Shown: positions 35,046 through 43,440 of the stretch, piece by piece | How the letters are laid out: every line of letters begins with the position of its first letter | Position numbering within the stretch: the stretch's first letter is position 1 | Source of the DNA: Novosphingobium sp. | Lineage (GTDB): Bacteria > Pseudomonadota > Alphaproteobacteria > Sphingomonadales > Sphingomonadaceae | DNA length: 64,000 nt | Assembly (NCBI GenBank): GCA_024236235.1 | Contig: JACKKV010000002.1 | Span: forward strand, 62,001-126,000 | Reading direction: 5' to 3' | Made by a program: the position numbers and the translations under genes | Notes under the pieces: generated by a model | Databases searched by the model: none | What the model saw: only the letters and a program-made list of their open reading frames with translations | Told to the model about the DNA's origin: nothing

Positions 35046-36008
35046 GGCCGCGTGGACAAACTGCAGCGGGGCCAAGGCGGTAGCTTGCTGTCAATGCGTC
35101 GTGATTTGGGGCAGTCTTTTATTGACGACATTGCGTACGTTTATGCAACTCATGGCGCAGCGCTAGATTTAGGCTCCGGGTCTATCCGCAGATTATTGAT
35201 GTCGCGGAGGTACCTGGCCAGTAAATCGTGCTTTATGCGGCAATCCTCATAACTCTTGACCCATTTGGCGAACAGCCGGTTGGCGGCGGGGTTGAATCAG
35301 TCTCGCGGGTGCAGACGAAGGAGTTGCGCACGACGGCTGATCCGGAACTGGCGGCATGGTGCCCACGGCTTGCTGAACATGCTCCAGACCGCAGAGGTTG
35401 GCGAAGCGTTACAATGTGGCGCGATGTGCAGGATGAATATGCCTTCCAGTCGCAGCAGCGCACGGCAGCGGCGCAGGCGGCGGGCGCGTTCGATGACCGG
35501 ATCGTGCCGGTCACCGCCACCATGTCTCGTGGACGAACAAGGAAACGAAAGAGGTTTCCTCGAAGGAAGTTCCGCACTGACGAAGGACGAAGGCAACCTG
35601 GCCTGACACCCAGCTGGAAGGGCTGAAGTCTCTGCCGCCAGTCATGGGGCCGGATGGTGTGATCACCGCGGGCAACGCCAGCCAGTTGTCCGACGGTGCT
35701 TCGGCCTGCGTGGTGATGGAAGAATCGGTCGCTGCGGCGCGCGGGCTTCGCTCCCGCTTGGTCGTATGTCGGCATGGCGGTGGCCGGAACGGACCCCGAT
35801 GAAATGGGCATCGGCCCGGTCTTTGCAGTGCCCAAGCTGCTCAAGACGTTTGGCCTGTCCATGGACGACATCGGTCTTTGGGAACTGAACGAGGCGTTTG
35901 CGGTGCAGGTCGTCTACTGCCGCGACCGGCTGGGCATCCCCAACGAACTGATGAACGTGAATGGCGGCGCGATTTCCATCGGACACCCCTATGGCATGTC
36001 GGGTTCGC

Positions 36009-36121
36009 GCATGGTGGGCCATGCGCTGATCGAAGGGAAGCGGCGCGGCGCGAAGCATGTCGTGATCACGATGTGCGTCGGCGGCGGCATGGGCGCAGCC
36101 GGACTGTTCGAAGTGCTTTAA
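36009..36121 (+). repeat. Direct repeat, second copy of the thiolase 3' end
   Basis: The partner of 34933-35045, in its native context at the end of the thiolase reading frame. Three mismatches over 113 bases imply a fairly recent event. Confidence 0.95.
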
Positions 36122-36156
36122 GACTGCGTGATCCCGACTGCGTCCGGCAGTCCTGC

Positions 36157-36807
36157 TCAATAAGGCATTTCCAGGCCGGACAGGATCACGTCCGCGTAAG
36201 TCTGCCCGATTTCTTCGGCGCTGGTTTCGCAGCCATCAGGCCTGAACCAGCGGTGCGTCCAGCCGATTATGCCGAATATGCCATAGGCGATGACCCGCGC
36301 TGATCCCGCCTTGCGAAAGCTGCCATCGGCGAAGCCTTCTTCGATCACGCTGATCATGGCGTCTGTCGTCAGGCGATTGACTTCGCGCATGCGCCGCGAC
36401 CATTCGGACCGGTCATCGCTGACATGCGAGAGATTTTCGCGAATATAGATATAGAACAGCGGGTAATGTTCGCCATAGGAGCTCATGAGCGAGGTGATCA
36501 TGTCCCTCAGCTTGCGCGAAGGGCGAACCTTGCTGGCCGCGATTCGCCGGACCAGTTCGAGGTTGCGTTCCACGACAGTGCGGACAACTTCGTCGAACAG
36601 TTCTTCCTTTGACGAGATGTAATAATAGAGTGTGGAGCGATCGACCTGCATTTCCTGCGCCACGGCGGAAATGGATGCTTTCTGGAAACCAAGCCGGTCG
36701 AATACGCGCACGGCGGCTTCCGCGATCTCCTTTCGCTTCGCTTCATACGCGACCGGATCAGCTTCCGCCGCGGCCCTGCGTTGTTCTATGACGCTGCCTT
36801 TGCTCAT
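36157..36807 (-). CDS. TetR/AcrR-family regulator (first paralog)
   Basis: A 216-residue repressor with an N-terminal HTH (IAEAAVRVFDRLGFQKASIS, then VDRSTLYYYISSKEEL). The C-terminal ligand domain ends WTHRWFRPDG and LSGLEMPY. The same length and the same C-terminal motifs occur in the TetR gene at 47293-47943, so the two are paralogs from one duplication. It is divergent from the LLM/beta-oxidation operon and three palindromes lie between them, so it probably represses that operon, likely releasing it when an acyl-CoA or ring intermediate binds. Confidence 0.92.
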   Translation of the reverse strand: MSKGSVIEQRRAAAEADPVAYEAKRKEIAEAAVRVFDRLGFQKASISAVAQEMQVDRSTLYYYISSKEELFDEVVRTVVERNLELVRRIAASKVRPSRKLRDMITSLMSSYGEHYPLFYIYIRENLSHVSDDRSEWSRRMREVNRLTTDAMISVIEEGFADGSFRKAGSARVIAYGIFGIIGWTHRWFRPDGCETSAEEIGQTYADVILSGLEMPY

Positions 36808-36909
36808 GAAATTACGGTTTCACCCTGCTCTGATATCCGCTTCACCCGGCAACTGCGGATGATTGGCAATTGTGGCTTACTTTGATCTGAAACTAGCGGA
36901 ATTGCAGTG

Positions 36910-36931
36910 CAGGGCAAGCTGCCCTGTTTTT
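36910..36931 (+). promoter_or_regulatory. Hairpin with T-run in the TetR/LLM intergenic region
   Basis: CAGGGCA-agc-TGCCCTG (36910-36926) is a perfect 7-bp stem followed by TTTTT. It has the form of a terminator on the plus strand, but no plus-strand gene ends here; it could be an attenuator or simply an operator-type palindrome. Confidence 0.45.
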
Positions 36932-36949
36932 CCTGCATATGCTGCGCTA

Positions 36950-36970
36950 ATGTCGGACTTGTCCCGACAT
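36950..36970. promoter_or_regulatory. Inverted repeat ATGTCGG-N7-CCGACAT
   Basis: A perfect 7-bp inverted repeat with a seven-base spacer, about 97 bases before the LLM start. Length and position fit a TetR-family operator or a promoter-proximal regulatory site. Confidence 0.5.
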
Positions 36971-36994
36971 CGCACATCCGGTCCCGGTTGACCG

Positions 36995-37012
36995 TACAAC
37001 AATGGTGTTGTA
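36995..37012. promoter_or_regulatory. Palindromic operator candidate TACAACA-N4-TGTTGTA
   Basis: A perfect 7-4-7 palindrome, TACAACAATGGTGTTGTA, 54 bases before the LLM start. A close relative lies at 47228-47244 between the second TetR gene and the TonB receptor gene, and the core CAATGGTGT recurs at 48956. The recurrence at cluster promoters supports an operator. Confidence 0.6.
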
Positions 37013-37066
37013 ACCGGATCAGGGCCGACCGAGTGGTTTTCGTGTCGGCATTCGGGAGAGCAACAG

Positions 37067-38224
37067 ATGTCCAGCCGCATGCGTTTCGGCACCTTCATTC
37101 CGCCGCACCATTTGCCGGTCAATTACAACCCGACCTATGCGTTGCAGCGCGATGTGGAAATCGTGCAGCTGGCGGATACGATCGGCTTTGACGAAGCGTG
37201 GTTCGGCGAACATCACTCGGGCGGCGCGGAACCGATTGGCGATCCGATGCTGTTCATCGCTCATGTCGCAGCGCAGACGAAATATATCAGGCTGGGAACC
37301 GGCGTTGTGTCTCTGCCTTATCACAATCCGCTGTGGGTGGCGGACCGGCTGGCGATGCTGGATCACCTGACGCGCGGCCGGGTGATGCTGGGCCTTGGCC
37401 CTGGTGCGCTGGCGACGGATGCGGGAATGCTTGGCATTCACCCGTCCGAACAGCGCGAGGCGCTGGAAGAAGACGCGGCGGTGCTGATGCATCTGATGAC
37501 CAGTGACGAGCCGATCAGCATCGAGACCAAGCGGTACAAGCTGGTCAATGCCAAGCTCCAGCTCGATTTCTATCAGGATCCGCACCCCGAAGTGGCGGCT
37601 GCGGCCATCGTTTCCCCGTCCGGCCCGCGCCTTGCCGGAACTCACGGGGCAGGCCTGCTGTCCATCGGGGCGACGATGAAGGCTGGTGTCGACGTGCTGG
37701 CCATGCACTGGGATGTGGCGGAAAAGCGCGCGGCGGAATGCGGCAAGACCGTGGACCGCAAGAACTGGCGGCTGGTCGGCCTGATGCATCTGGCCGATAC
37801 CAAGGATCAGGCGATCAAGGACGTCGAATTCGGCCTGCGCGAGTTCTGTGATTATCTGCAACACACCACGCCGACGCCGCAGCTCCAGCCAGTCGGCAAT
37901 ACTGTGTCCGAATATATCGACTGGGCGCTGTCCACCGGGGCGGCGGTCATCGGCACTTATGACGAGGCGATCGAGCAGATCGAGACCTTGCAGGAATTGT
38001 CGAACGGCGGTTTCGGCTGCTACCTGCTGTTCGATCACAACTGGGCGCGCTGGGATGCCAAGAAGCGCCATTATGAAATCTTTGGTGACTATGTGATCCC
38101 GCATTTCAAGAAGACCAATCGCCGGCTGAAGCAGAGCGAGCTTGATACGCGCGCGGTGCGCGACCGGCTGGCGGCGGAGCAGGCGGCGGCGGTCGGGGCG
38201 TTTACCGAAAAGCATCGCGGATGA
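37067..38224 (+). CDS. LLM-class flavin-dependent monooxygenase (second copy)
   Basis: A 385-residue luciferase-like enzyme. FDEAWFGEHHSGGAE and the phosphate-binding GRVMLGLGPGAL motif are characteristic. Compared with the first LLM gene it is longer and only distantly similar, so the two probably have different substrates. It leads the operon LLM, enoyl-CoA hydratase, hydroxyacyl-CoA dehydrogenase, acyl-CoA dehydrogenase, acyl-CoA synthetase, NTF2-like. It overlaps the hydratase gene by four bases. Confidence 0.92.
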   Translation: MSSRMRFGTFIPPHHLPVNYNPTYALQRDVEIVQLADTIGFDEAWFGEHHSGGAEPIGDPMLFIAHVAAQTKYIRLGTGVVSLPYHNPLWVADRLAMLDHLTRGRVMLGLGPGALATDAGMLGIHPSEQREALEEDAAVLMHLMTSDEPISIETKRYKLVNAKLQLDFYQDPHPEVAAAAIVSPSGPRLAGTHGAGLLSIGATMKAGVDVLAMHWDVAEKRAAECGKTVDRKNWRLVGLMHLADTKDQAIKDVEFGLREFCDYLQHTTPTPQLQPVGNTVSEYIDWALSTGAAVIGTYDEAIEQIETLQELSNGGFGCYLLFDHNWARWDAKKRHYEIFGDYVIPHFKKTNRRLKQSELDTRAVRDRLAAEQAAAVGAFTEKHRG

Positions 38225-38997
38225 CGCAGGCAGCGCAAGCTGTGGTGGAGGTTGAACGGCACGGCCCCGTGCTGCTGATCGCCATCAATCGCCCCGAACG
38301 CCGCAATGCCGTGAATCGCGCCGTGTCTCTGGCCATGGCCGATGCGCTGGACTTGCTCGATGGCGATGCCGGACTGCGCGCGGGTATCGTGACCGGGCGC
38401 GGCGGCAATTTCTGTTCAGGCATGGACCTCAAGGCCTTTGTCGATGGCGAACGGCCCGAACTGGAAGGAAGGGGCTTTGCCGGGCTGTGCGAGGCGCCGC
38501 CGCAAAAGCCGCTGATCGCGGCCGTTGAAGGCTATGCGCTGGCGGGCGGGTTTGAACTGGCGCTGGCCTGTGATCTGATCGTGGCGGCAGACAATGCGGT
38601 CTTCGGACTGCCCGAAGTGGCGCGGGGGCTGGTGGCGGGTTCGGGCGGGCTGTTGCGGCTGGGGCGGCGTATGCCTGCGGGTATCGCGCTCGAATATGCG
38701 CTCACCGGCGCGCCCATGCCTGCCGCGACCGCGCGCGGGTGGGGCCTGGTCAACCGCCTGGTGCCCAGTGGCACCGCGCTCGATGCAGCGCTGGAACTGG
38801 CGGGCGAAATTGCCGCCAATGCGCCGCTCTCCACCGCCATGACCAAACGGATCATGCGCGAGAGCAGGCTTTGGCCCGATGATGAAATGTTTGCATTGCA
38901 GAGCCCGCTCTCCGAATCCGTGATCAGTTCGCAGGACGCGCAGGAAGGCGCGCGGGCCTTTGCAGAAAAACGCGCCCCGAAGTGGAGCGGGACATGA
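38221..38997 (+). CDS. Enoyl-CoA hydratase/isomerase (crotonase family)
   Basis: A 258-residue hydratase. The CoA/oxyanion block GRGGNFCSGMDLKAF and the second block AVEGYALAGGFELALACDLI are present, and the catalytic Glu is in FGLPEVARG. It hydrates a 2-enoyl-CoA in beta-oxidation. ATGA overlaps at both ends show tight coupling with its neighbours. Confidence 0.92.
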   Translation: MTQAAQAVVEVERHGPVLLIAINRPERRNAVNRAVSLAMADALDLLDGDAGLRAGIVTGRGGNFCSGMDLKAFVDGERPELEGRGFAGLCEAPPQKPLIAAVEGYALAGGFELALACDLIVAADNAVFGLPEVARGLVAGSGGLLRLGRRMPAGIALEYALTGAPMPAATARGWGLVNRLVPSGTALDAALELAGEIAANAPLSTAMTKRIMRESRLWPDDEMFALQSPLSESVISSQDAQEGARAFAEKRAPKWSGT

Positions 38998-39836
38998 AAC
39001 GAATTGCGGTGATTGGCGGCGGCACGATGGGGGTCGGCATCGCCTATGTCTGCGCGCAGGCGGGCGCTGATGTCATTGTGGTGGAGCCGGACGACACGCG
39101 CGCGGCCACCATGCGCAACATTATCCGCGAAACGGCGGGCGGCGCGGTGCAGCGCGGCAAGTTTACGAGGGAGGAGGCGGATGCGCTGGACCGGCGGGTG
39201 GAGCGGGTGGCATCGGTCGCTGCCTTGCCCGAGGGGCTGGACCTGATCGTTGAATCCGTGTTCGAGGATCAGGCGCTGAAGCACGCGGTGCTGACCGAAG
39301 CGGCGGGGAAGCGCCCGGCGCTGCTCGCCACCAACACCAGCGCTTTGTCGATTGACCGGCTGGCGGAAGTGGTGCCGGACAAGGCGATTTTCCTCGGCAT
39401 GCATTTCTTCAACCCGGTCTGGTCCCTGAAGCTGGTCGAGATCATCCGCGGGGCCGAGACATCCGATGCGGCGGTTGAGTGCGCGCGCGACTTTGCCGCC
39501 TGGATGGGCAAGGAATCGCTGGTCGTGCGCGACATTCCCGGTTTCGCTACCAGCCGGCTGGACCTGATCGCCTCGCTCGAAGCAATGCGGATGCTGGAAA
39601 GCGGCGTCACCAGCGCGGAGGAAATCGACCGGGCGGCAACGCTGGCTTATCGCCATCCGGTTGGCCCCTTGCGGCTCAGTGACATCGTTGGCCTGGATGT
39701 GCGGCTGGATGTCGCCCGTGCGCTGGAAGCCGCGCATGGTGCCCGCTTCGCGCCGCCAGCGATACTGATCGAAATGGTTGCGGCCGGAAAGCTTGGCGTC
39801 AAGTCAGGCGAAGGCTTCTTCAAATGGCCGCAATAG
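38994..39836 (+). CDS. 3-hydroxyacyl-CoA dehydrogenase
   Basis: A 280-residue NAD-dependent dehydrogenase of the 3-hydroxybutyryl-CoA type. The Rossmann motif is IGGGTMGVG, the catalytic His is in MHFFNPV, and the C-terminal domain has HPVGPLRLSDIVGLDV. It oxidises the hydratase product to a 3-ketoacyl-CoA, the thiolase substrate. ATG 38994 overlaps the hydratase stop (ATGA) with GGAGCGG upstream; a GTG at 38982 is possible but unlikely. Confidence 0.93.
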   Translation: MKRIAVIGGGTMGVGIAYVCAQAGADVIVVEPDDTRAATMRNIIRETAGGAVQRGKFTREEADALDRRVERVASVAALPEGLDLIVESVFEDQALKHAVLTEAAGKRPALLATNTSALSIDRLAEVVPDKAIFLGMHFFNPVWSLKLVEIIRGAETSDAAVECARDFAAWMGKESLVVRDIPGFATSRLDLIASLEAMRMLESGVTSAEEIDRAATLAYRHPVGPLRLSDIVGLDVRLDVARALEAAHGARFAPPAILIEMVAAGKLGVKSGEGFFKWPQ

Positions 39837-39854
39837 GCCGCACCGGAGCATAAA

Positions 39855-41033
39855 ATGTCCTCGCAGAACATGTTCTATACCCCGCTGATTGACACGCAGG
39901 AACATCACCCGGCGCTGCGTGATAGCGTGGCCAGGCTGATGAGTGGCTTCGGACGGGCATATTTCCAGGACATCGTGCGGCGCGGCGCGCGCGCGGGCGA
40001 TCTGTGGAAGGCGCTGGGCGAGGCGGGTTTTCTGGGCGTGCATATGCCCGAAGAATATGGCGGCGGTGGCGGCGGGATGGCCGATTATTACACCATCATC
40101 GAGGAAGTTTCCGCGCATGGCTGCCCGCTGCTCGCCATGGTCATCAATTCGATCTGTTCGCCGATGATTGTCGCTTACGGATCGGAAGAAATGAAGCGCG
40201 AATGGCTGCCCGATCTGGCGAGCGGGGCGCGCCGCATGGCCTTCGGGATTACCGAACCGAACGCCGGGTCGAACACGCACAAGGTCAGCACCACCGCGCG
40301 CCAGACCCCGGACGGCTGGGTGCTGAGCGGCAGCAAATACTGGACCAGCGCAATCGATGAATCCGACGCGGTGCTGGTGGTGGCGCGCGATGCGGATCGA
40401 TCCACGGCAGAGCGTTCGTGCCTGTCGCTGTTCATCGTCCCGACCGACGCCAAGGGGCTGAGCTGGAAGAAGATCGACAGCGCGGTCCAGATCGCGGAAG
40501 ACAGTTTTTTCACCTATTACGATGACATCAAGCTGCCGTCAGAGGCGCTGGTGGGCGAGGCCGGAAACGGGCTCAAGCAATTGTTCATCGGCCTCAATCC
40601 GGAACGGGTCGCGGTTGCCGCTATCAACAATGGCATTTCCCGCTTCGCGCTGGCGCAGGCCGCACAATATGCCTGCGACCGGACGGTGTGGAAGTCACCC
40701 ATCGGCGCGCATCAGGGGATCGCGCATCCGCTGGCCGAAGCCTTCATTGGCGTGCAGCAGGCGCGGCTGATGGCGGCGCGCGCGGCCGATCTTTATGACC
40801 GGGGCGAAGATGCAGCCGAAGCGTCCAACATGGCGAAGTTCGCCGCAGCCGAATCCTCGCTCAAGGCGCTCGACCAGGCGATCCAGGTCCATGGGGGCAA
40901 CGGCATGTCCTATGAATATGGTCTGGCGGATCTGTGGTTCGTTGCCCGGCTGCACAAGACCGCGCCGGTCAGCCGCGAAATGGTGCTCAATCACATCGCC
41001 CAGCACAGCCTTGGCCTGCCGAAGAGCTACTGA
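39855..41033 (+). CDS. Acyl-CoA dehydrogenase
   Basis: A 392-residue FAD enzyme. The signature FGITEPNAGSNTHKVST and the C-terminal QVHGGNGMSYEYGLADLW block are diagnostic. It introduces the 2,3-double bond of an acyl-CoA and passes electrons to ETF. The start lies 18 bases after the dehydrogenase stop. Confidence 0.93.
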   Translation: MSSQNMFYTPLIDTQEHHPALRDSVARLMSGFGRAYFQDIVRRGARAGDLWKALGEAGFLGVHMPEEYGGGGGGMADYYTIIEEVSAHGCPLLAMVINSICSPMIVAYGSEEMKREWLPDLASGARRMAFGITEPNAGSNTHKVSTTARQTPDGWVLSGSKYWTSAIDESDAVLVVARDADRSTAERSCLSLFIVPTDAKGLSWKKIDSAVQIAEDSFFTYYDDIKLPSEALVGEAGNGLKQLFIGLNPERVAVAAINNGISRFALAQAAQYACDRTVWKSPIGAHQGIAHPLAEAFIGVQQARLMAARAADLYDRGEDAAEASNMAKFAAAESSLKALDQAIQVHGGNGMSYEYGLADLWFVARLHKTAPVSREMVLNHIAQHSLGLPKSY

Positions 41034-42544
41034 TGCCCGCTCCCGAAGCCGATAACCCGCTCGACCTGCTGACAATTCTTGGCAGGCATGCCAACACGCG
41101 GCCAGATAGTCCCTGCCTGCTGATCGAAGATGATGTAATCACCTTTTCCGAACTTTCAGCGCGCAGCGAGCGGGTGGCGGGCGCCATGCGCGCGCAGGGC
41201 ATTGTTGCGGGTGACAGGGTGGCGATCCTTGCCTATTCCAGCCCCATATTTTTTGAATTGCTGCTGGGTTGCGCCATAGCGGGTGCAATCATGGTGCCCA
41301 TCAACTTCCGGCTGTCATCGCGCGAAGTGGGCGAAATTCTTGACGATGCGGAACCGTCGCTGCTGCTGGTTGAAGCGGATCTGGCCCAGCTGGTACCCGA
41401 TGGACACGATGTTTCGCGGCGCGATCTTCAGGATTATGCCCGCTGGCGCGATGCGGCAGAGCCTGACAGCTCTGCGTCTGCGGTTCTCGATGCGCCAGTG
41501 CTGATCCTTTATACTTCGGGCACGACTGCGTTGCCCAAGGGCGTGGTGCTGAGCCACCGCAACTTGTCGTATCTCGAACGCATGGCGCGGCAATTGTGGT
41601 CGTTCGCACCTGAGAGCGTCAACCTGGCGGCGATGCCCCTGTTTCATATCGGCGGGCTAGGCTGGGGACTGCTTGCGTTCAGCCAGGGTGGCAAGACTGT
41701 GCTGACCCGCGAAAGTGATCCTGCTGCGCTGCTGGCGCTGATGCGCCGTCATGGCGTGACTCATGCCTTTCTTGTGCCGACGGTTATTCAAAGGCTGGTG
41801 GAGCAGCTTGAGGAAAGCGGCGATCAGCCGCCAAAGGTGGCGCACATGTTCTACGGGGCCGCGCCCATGGGCGAATCCCTGCTTGCCCGTGCGATCGCCG
41901 CGTTCGGTAGCGCGTTTCATCATACATACGGCATGACTGAAACCGCCGGGACGACAGTCACGCTCGATCCCGAAGACCATGACCCTGGCGGACCACATCC
42001 GGAACGGCTGCGCTCATGCGGACGGGCGATGCCGTGGGTTGAGCTGAAGCTGGTCGATCCGGCGACGGACCGTGAAGTGGCCGTAGGCGAAATCGGCGAG
42101 GTGCGCATGCGCTGTGGTGCCGTCACGCAAGGCTATTGGCGCAAGCCCGAAGCAACCGCCGAAGCGATTACGCCCGATGGCTGGATGTGTTCGGGCGATG
42201 CGGCAGTGCAGGATGGCGATGGCTATCTCTATTTGCGCGATCGTTACAAGAACATGATCGTTTCGGGCGGAGAAAATATCTACCCTGCGGAAATCGACAA
42301 TGTATTGCAGCAGCACCCGGCCGTTCAGGATGTTGCGGTTGTCGGCGCGCCACATCCCAAGTGGGGGGAAACACCGCATGCGCATGTCGTGTTGAGAGCG
42401 GGCCAAACGGTTTCCGAAGCAGAGCTGATTGCTTTCGCGCGAGAGCGCCTTGCCCGCTACAAATGCCCCACTGCGGTGATTTTCACCGATGATTTGCCGC
42501 GCAATGCCTCGGGCAAGATATTGAAGCGGGAGCTGCGCAAATGA
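41033..42544 (+). CDS. AMP-dependent acyl-CoA synthetase
   Basis: A 503-residue ANL-family ligase. The ATP-binding loop is LYTSGTTALPKG, the adenylate motif is YGMTETAG, the hinge is DRYKNMIVSGGENIYP and the C-terminal Lys is in ASGKILKREL. It activates a free acid to its CoA thioester, the entry step to beta-oxidation. ATG 41033 overlaps the previous stop by one base (TGATG); the frame is open upstream but has no sign of coding. Confidence 0.94.
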   Translation: MPAPEADNPLDLLTILGRHANTRPDSPCLLIEDDVITFSELSARSERVAGAMRAQGIVAGDRVAILAYSSPIFFELLLGCAIAGAIMVPINFRLSSREVGEILDDAEPSLLLVEADLAQLVPDGHDVSRRDLQDYARWRDAAEPDSSASAVLDAPVLILYTSGTTALPKGVVLSHRNLSYLERMARQLWSFAPESVNLAAMPLFHIGGLGWGLLAFSQGGKTVLTRESDPAALLALMRRHGVTHAFLVPTVIQRLVEQLEESGDQPPKVAHMFYGAAPMGESLLARAIAAFGSAFHHTYGMTETAGTTVTLDPEDHDPGGPHPERLRSCGRAMPWVELKLVDPATDREVAVGEIGEVRMRCGAVTQGYWRKPEATAEAITPDGWMCSGDAAVQDGDGYLYLRDRYKNMIVSGGENIYPAEIDNVLQQHPAVQDVAVVGAPHPKWGETPHAHVVLRAGQTVSEAELIAFARERLARYKCPTAVIFTDDLPRNASGKILKRELRK

Positions 42545-43335
42545 GCGCTGAGATATCCGTGCAGGCGCGCGTGCTGCGCGCATTTGCGGTGGAGTTTCTG
42601 ACCGCACATGATCCCGAGGTGGCGCGTCGCATCATGACGCCGGATTATGCGTTGTCCATCGGCGGCTTCCTGCTGGCGGGGCGGGACGAGCACTACCTGC
42701 CCGCCACGGTGGCGCAGCTCGAACAATTCCCGGGTCTGTGCGTGACAGCGCATGATGTCGTGATCGGAGCGGAGGCGGTGGCGCTGCGCTTCACGGAACA
42801 TGGCGTATCGGCGCGGCAGGCAAGCCCCTCAAGCTGGGGGGGGATAACCCTGTTCCGGCTGGAAGCCGGGCGATTGCGGCAGGGCTGGGCCGAAGAGGAT
42901 TATTTCGCGCGCAAGCTGCAATTGCGCAGCGGCGAGGTGAACCGGATCGATCCGCCACATCCCGCCCCATGGGATGCCCCGGTCGCGGCACCCGATCCCC
43001 AAACCGAACGGATCGTGCGCAGCTGGCTGTCCGATCCCGCCGCGCCGCTGGCGGCGACCGATGAAATCAGCGCCGGGCGGCCGCGTCTGGCGGAACTGAT
43101 CGAAGCTGCTGATCTTGAAATCGGATTTCTGTTCACCGCCGGGCCGCGCGCGGCGTTTCACGCGGTGCTCAAGGGTACTTACAGGGGCGGGTTCGCGGAC
43201 ATGGACCAGAGTCAGCTGGGCACGGAGATATCGCTTCCGGTCGCGGGCATTGTCGACGCCGCCAACGGCGCGGTGGCGCGCGTGCAGATCTGCGGGGACC
43301 GGCTGGGGCTGCAACGCCGACTTGCGCATGGATGA
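42541..43335 (+). CDS. Two-domain NTF2-like protein
   Basis: A 264-residue protein with two NTF2/SnoaL-like segments: residues about 5-125 (FLTAHDPEVARRIMTPDYAL ... GGITLFRLEAGRLRQGW) and a second, more divergent one from about 155 onward. It is overlapped by the ligase stop (ATGA). It may be a lyase, cyclase or ester-cyclase acting on a ring intermediate; substrate unknown. Last gene of the LLM/beta-oxidation operon. Confidence 0.72.
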   Translation: MSAEISVQARVLRAFAVEFLTAHDPEVARRIMTPDYALSIGGFLLAGRDEHYLPATVAQLEQFPGLCVTAHDVVIGAEAVALRFTEHGVSARQASPSSWGGITLFRLEAGRLRQGWAEEDYFARKLQLRSGEVNRIDPPHPAPWDAPVAAPDPQTERIVRSWLSDPAAPLAATDEISAGRPRLAELIEAADLEIGFLFTAGPRAAFHAVLKGTYRGGFADMDQSQLGTEISLPVAGIVDAANGAVARVQICGDRLGLQRRLAHG

Positions 43336-43365
43336 CGACAGCGGGGTGCATCGCCCAACCGGGTC

Positions 43366-43381
43366 AAACAAGCGCTTGTTT
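43366..43381. promoter_or_regulatory. Perfect 16-bp palindrome AAACAAGCGCTTGTTT
   Basis: A perfect palindrome 60 bases before the SDR start. Its central 14 bases fit AnCAAGnnCTTGnT, the published binding motif of mycobacterial KstR2, a TetR regulator of sterol-ring catabolism. I infer an operator for one of the local TetR proteins or a relative elsewhere. Confidence 0.6.
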
Positions 43382-43411
43382 TACGTCTCGGGCTGCGGCA
43401 TGTAACCTGTA

Positions 43412-43423
43412 AACGCAGGCGTT
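43412..43423. promoter_or_regulatory. Inverted repeat AACGC-AG-GCGTT before the SDR gene
   Basis: A 5-2-5 inverted repeat that ends 17 bases before the ATG, touching the ribosome-binding region. The same architecture, AACGC-CA-GCGTT, lies at 47085-47096 in front of the TonB receptor gene, which argues for a shared regulator. Confidence 0.55.
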
Positions 43424-43440
43424 GATTGGGAGAATATGCG

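Larger units (their letters stand above)
34885..36121 (+). pseudogene. Scrambled acetyl-CoA acetyltransferase (thiolase)
   Basis: A good Shine-Dalgarno and ATG 34885 begin MRSAVIVSTARTPIG, the thiolase N-terminus, which runs directly and out of frame into the last 113 bases of the gene. After about 330 bases of unrelated lower-GC DNA, thiolase coding resumes in pieces: QDEYAFQSQQRTAAAQAAG near 35428, then frameshifted sequence, then PVMGPDGVITAGNASQLSDG at 35638 and an intact C-terminus from about 35774, including NVNGGAISIGHPYG and the Cys-Gly motif in CVGGGMGAAGLFE. Most of the first third is missing. No functional thiolase can be made. The start of a working gene probably once followed the cyclase gene. 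Confidence 0.9.
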
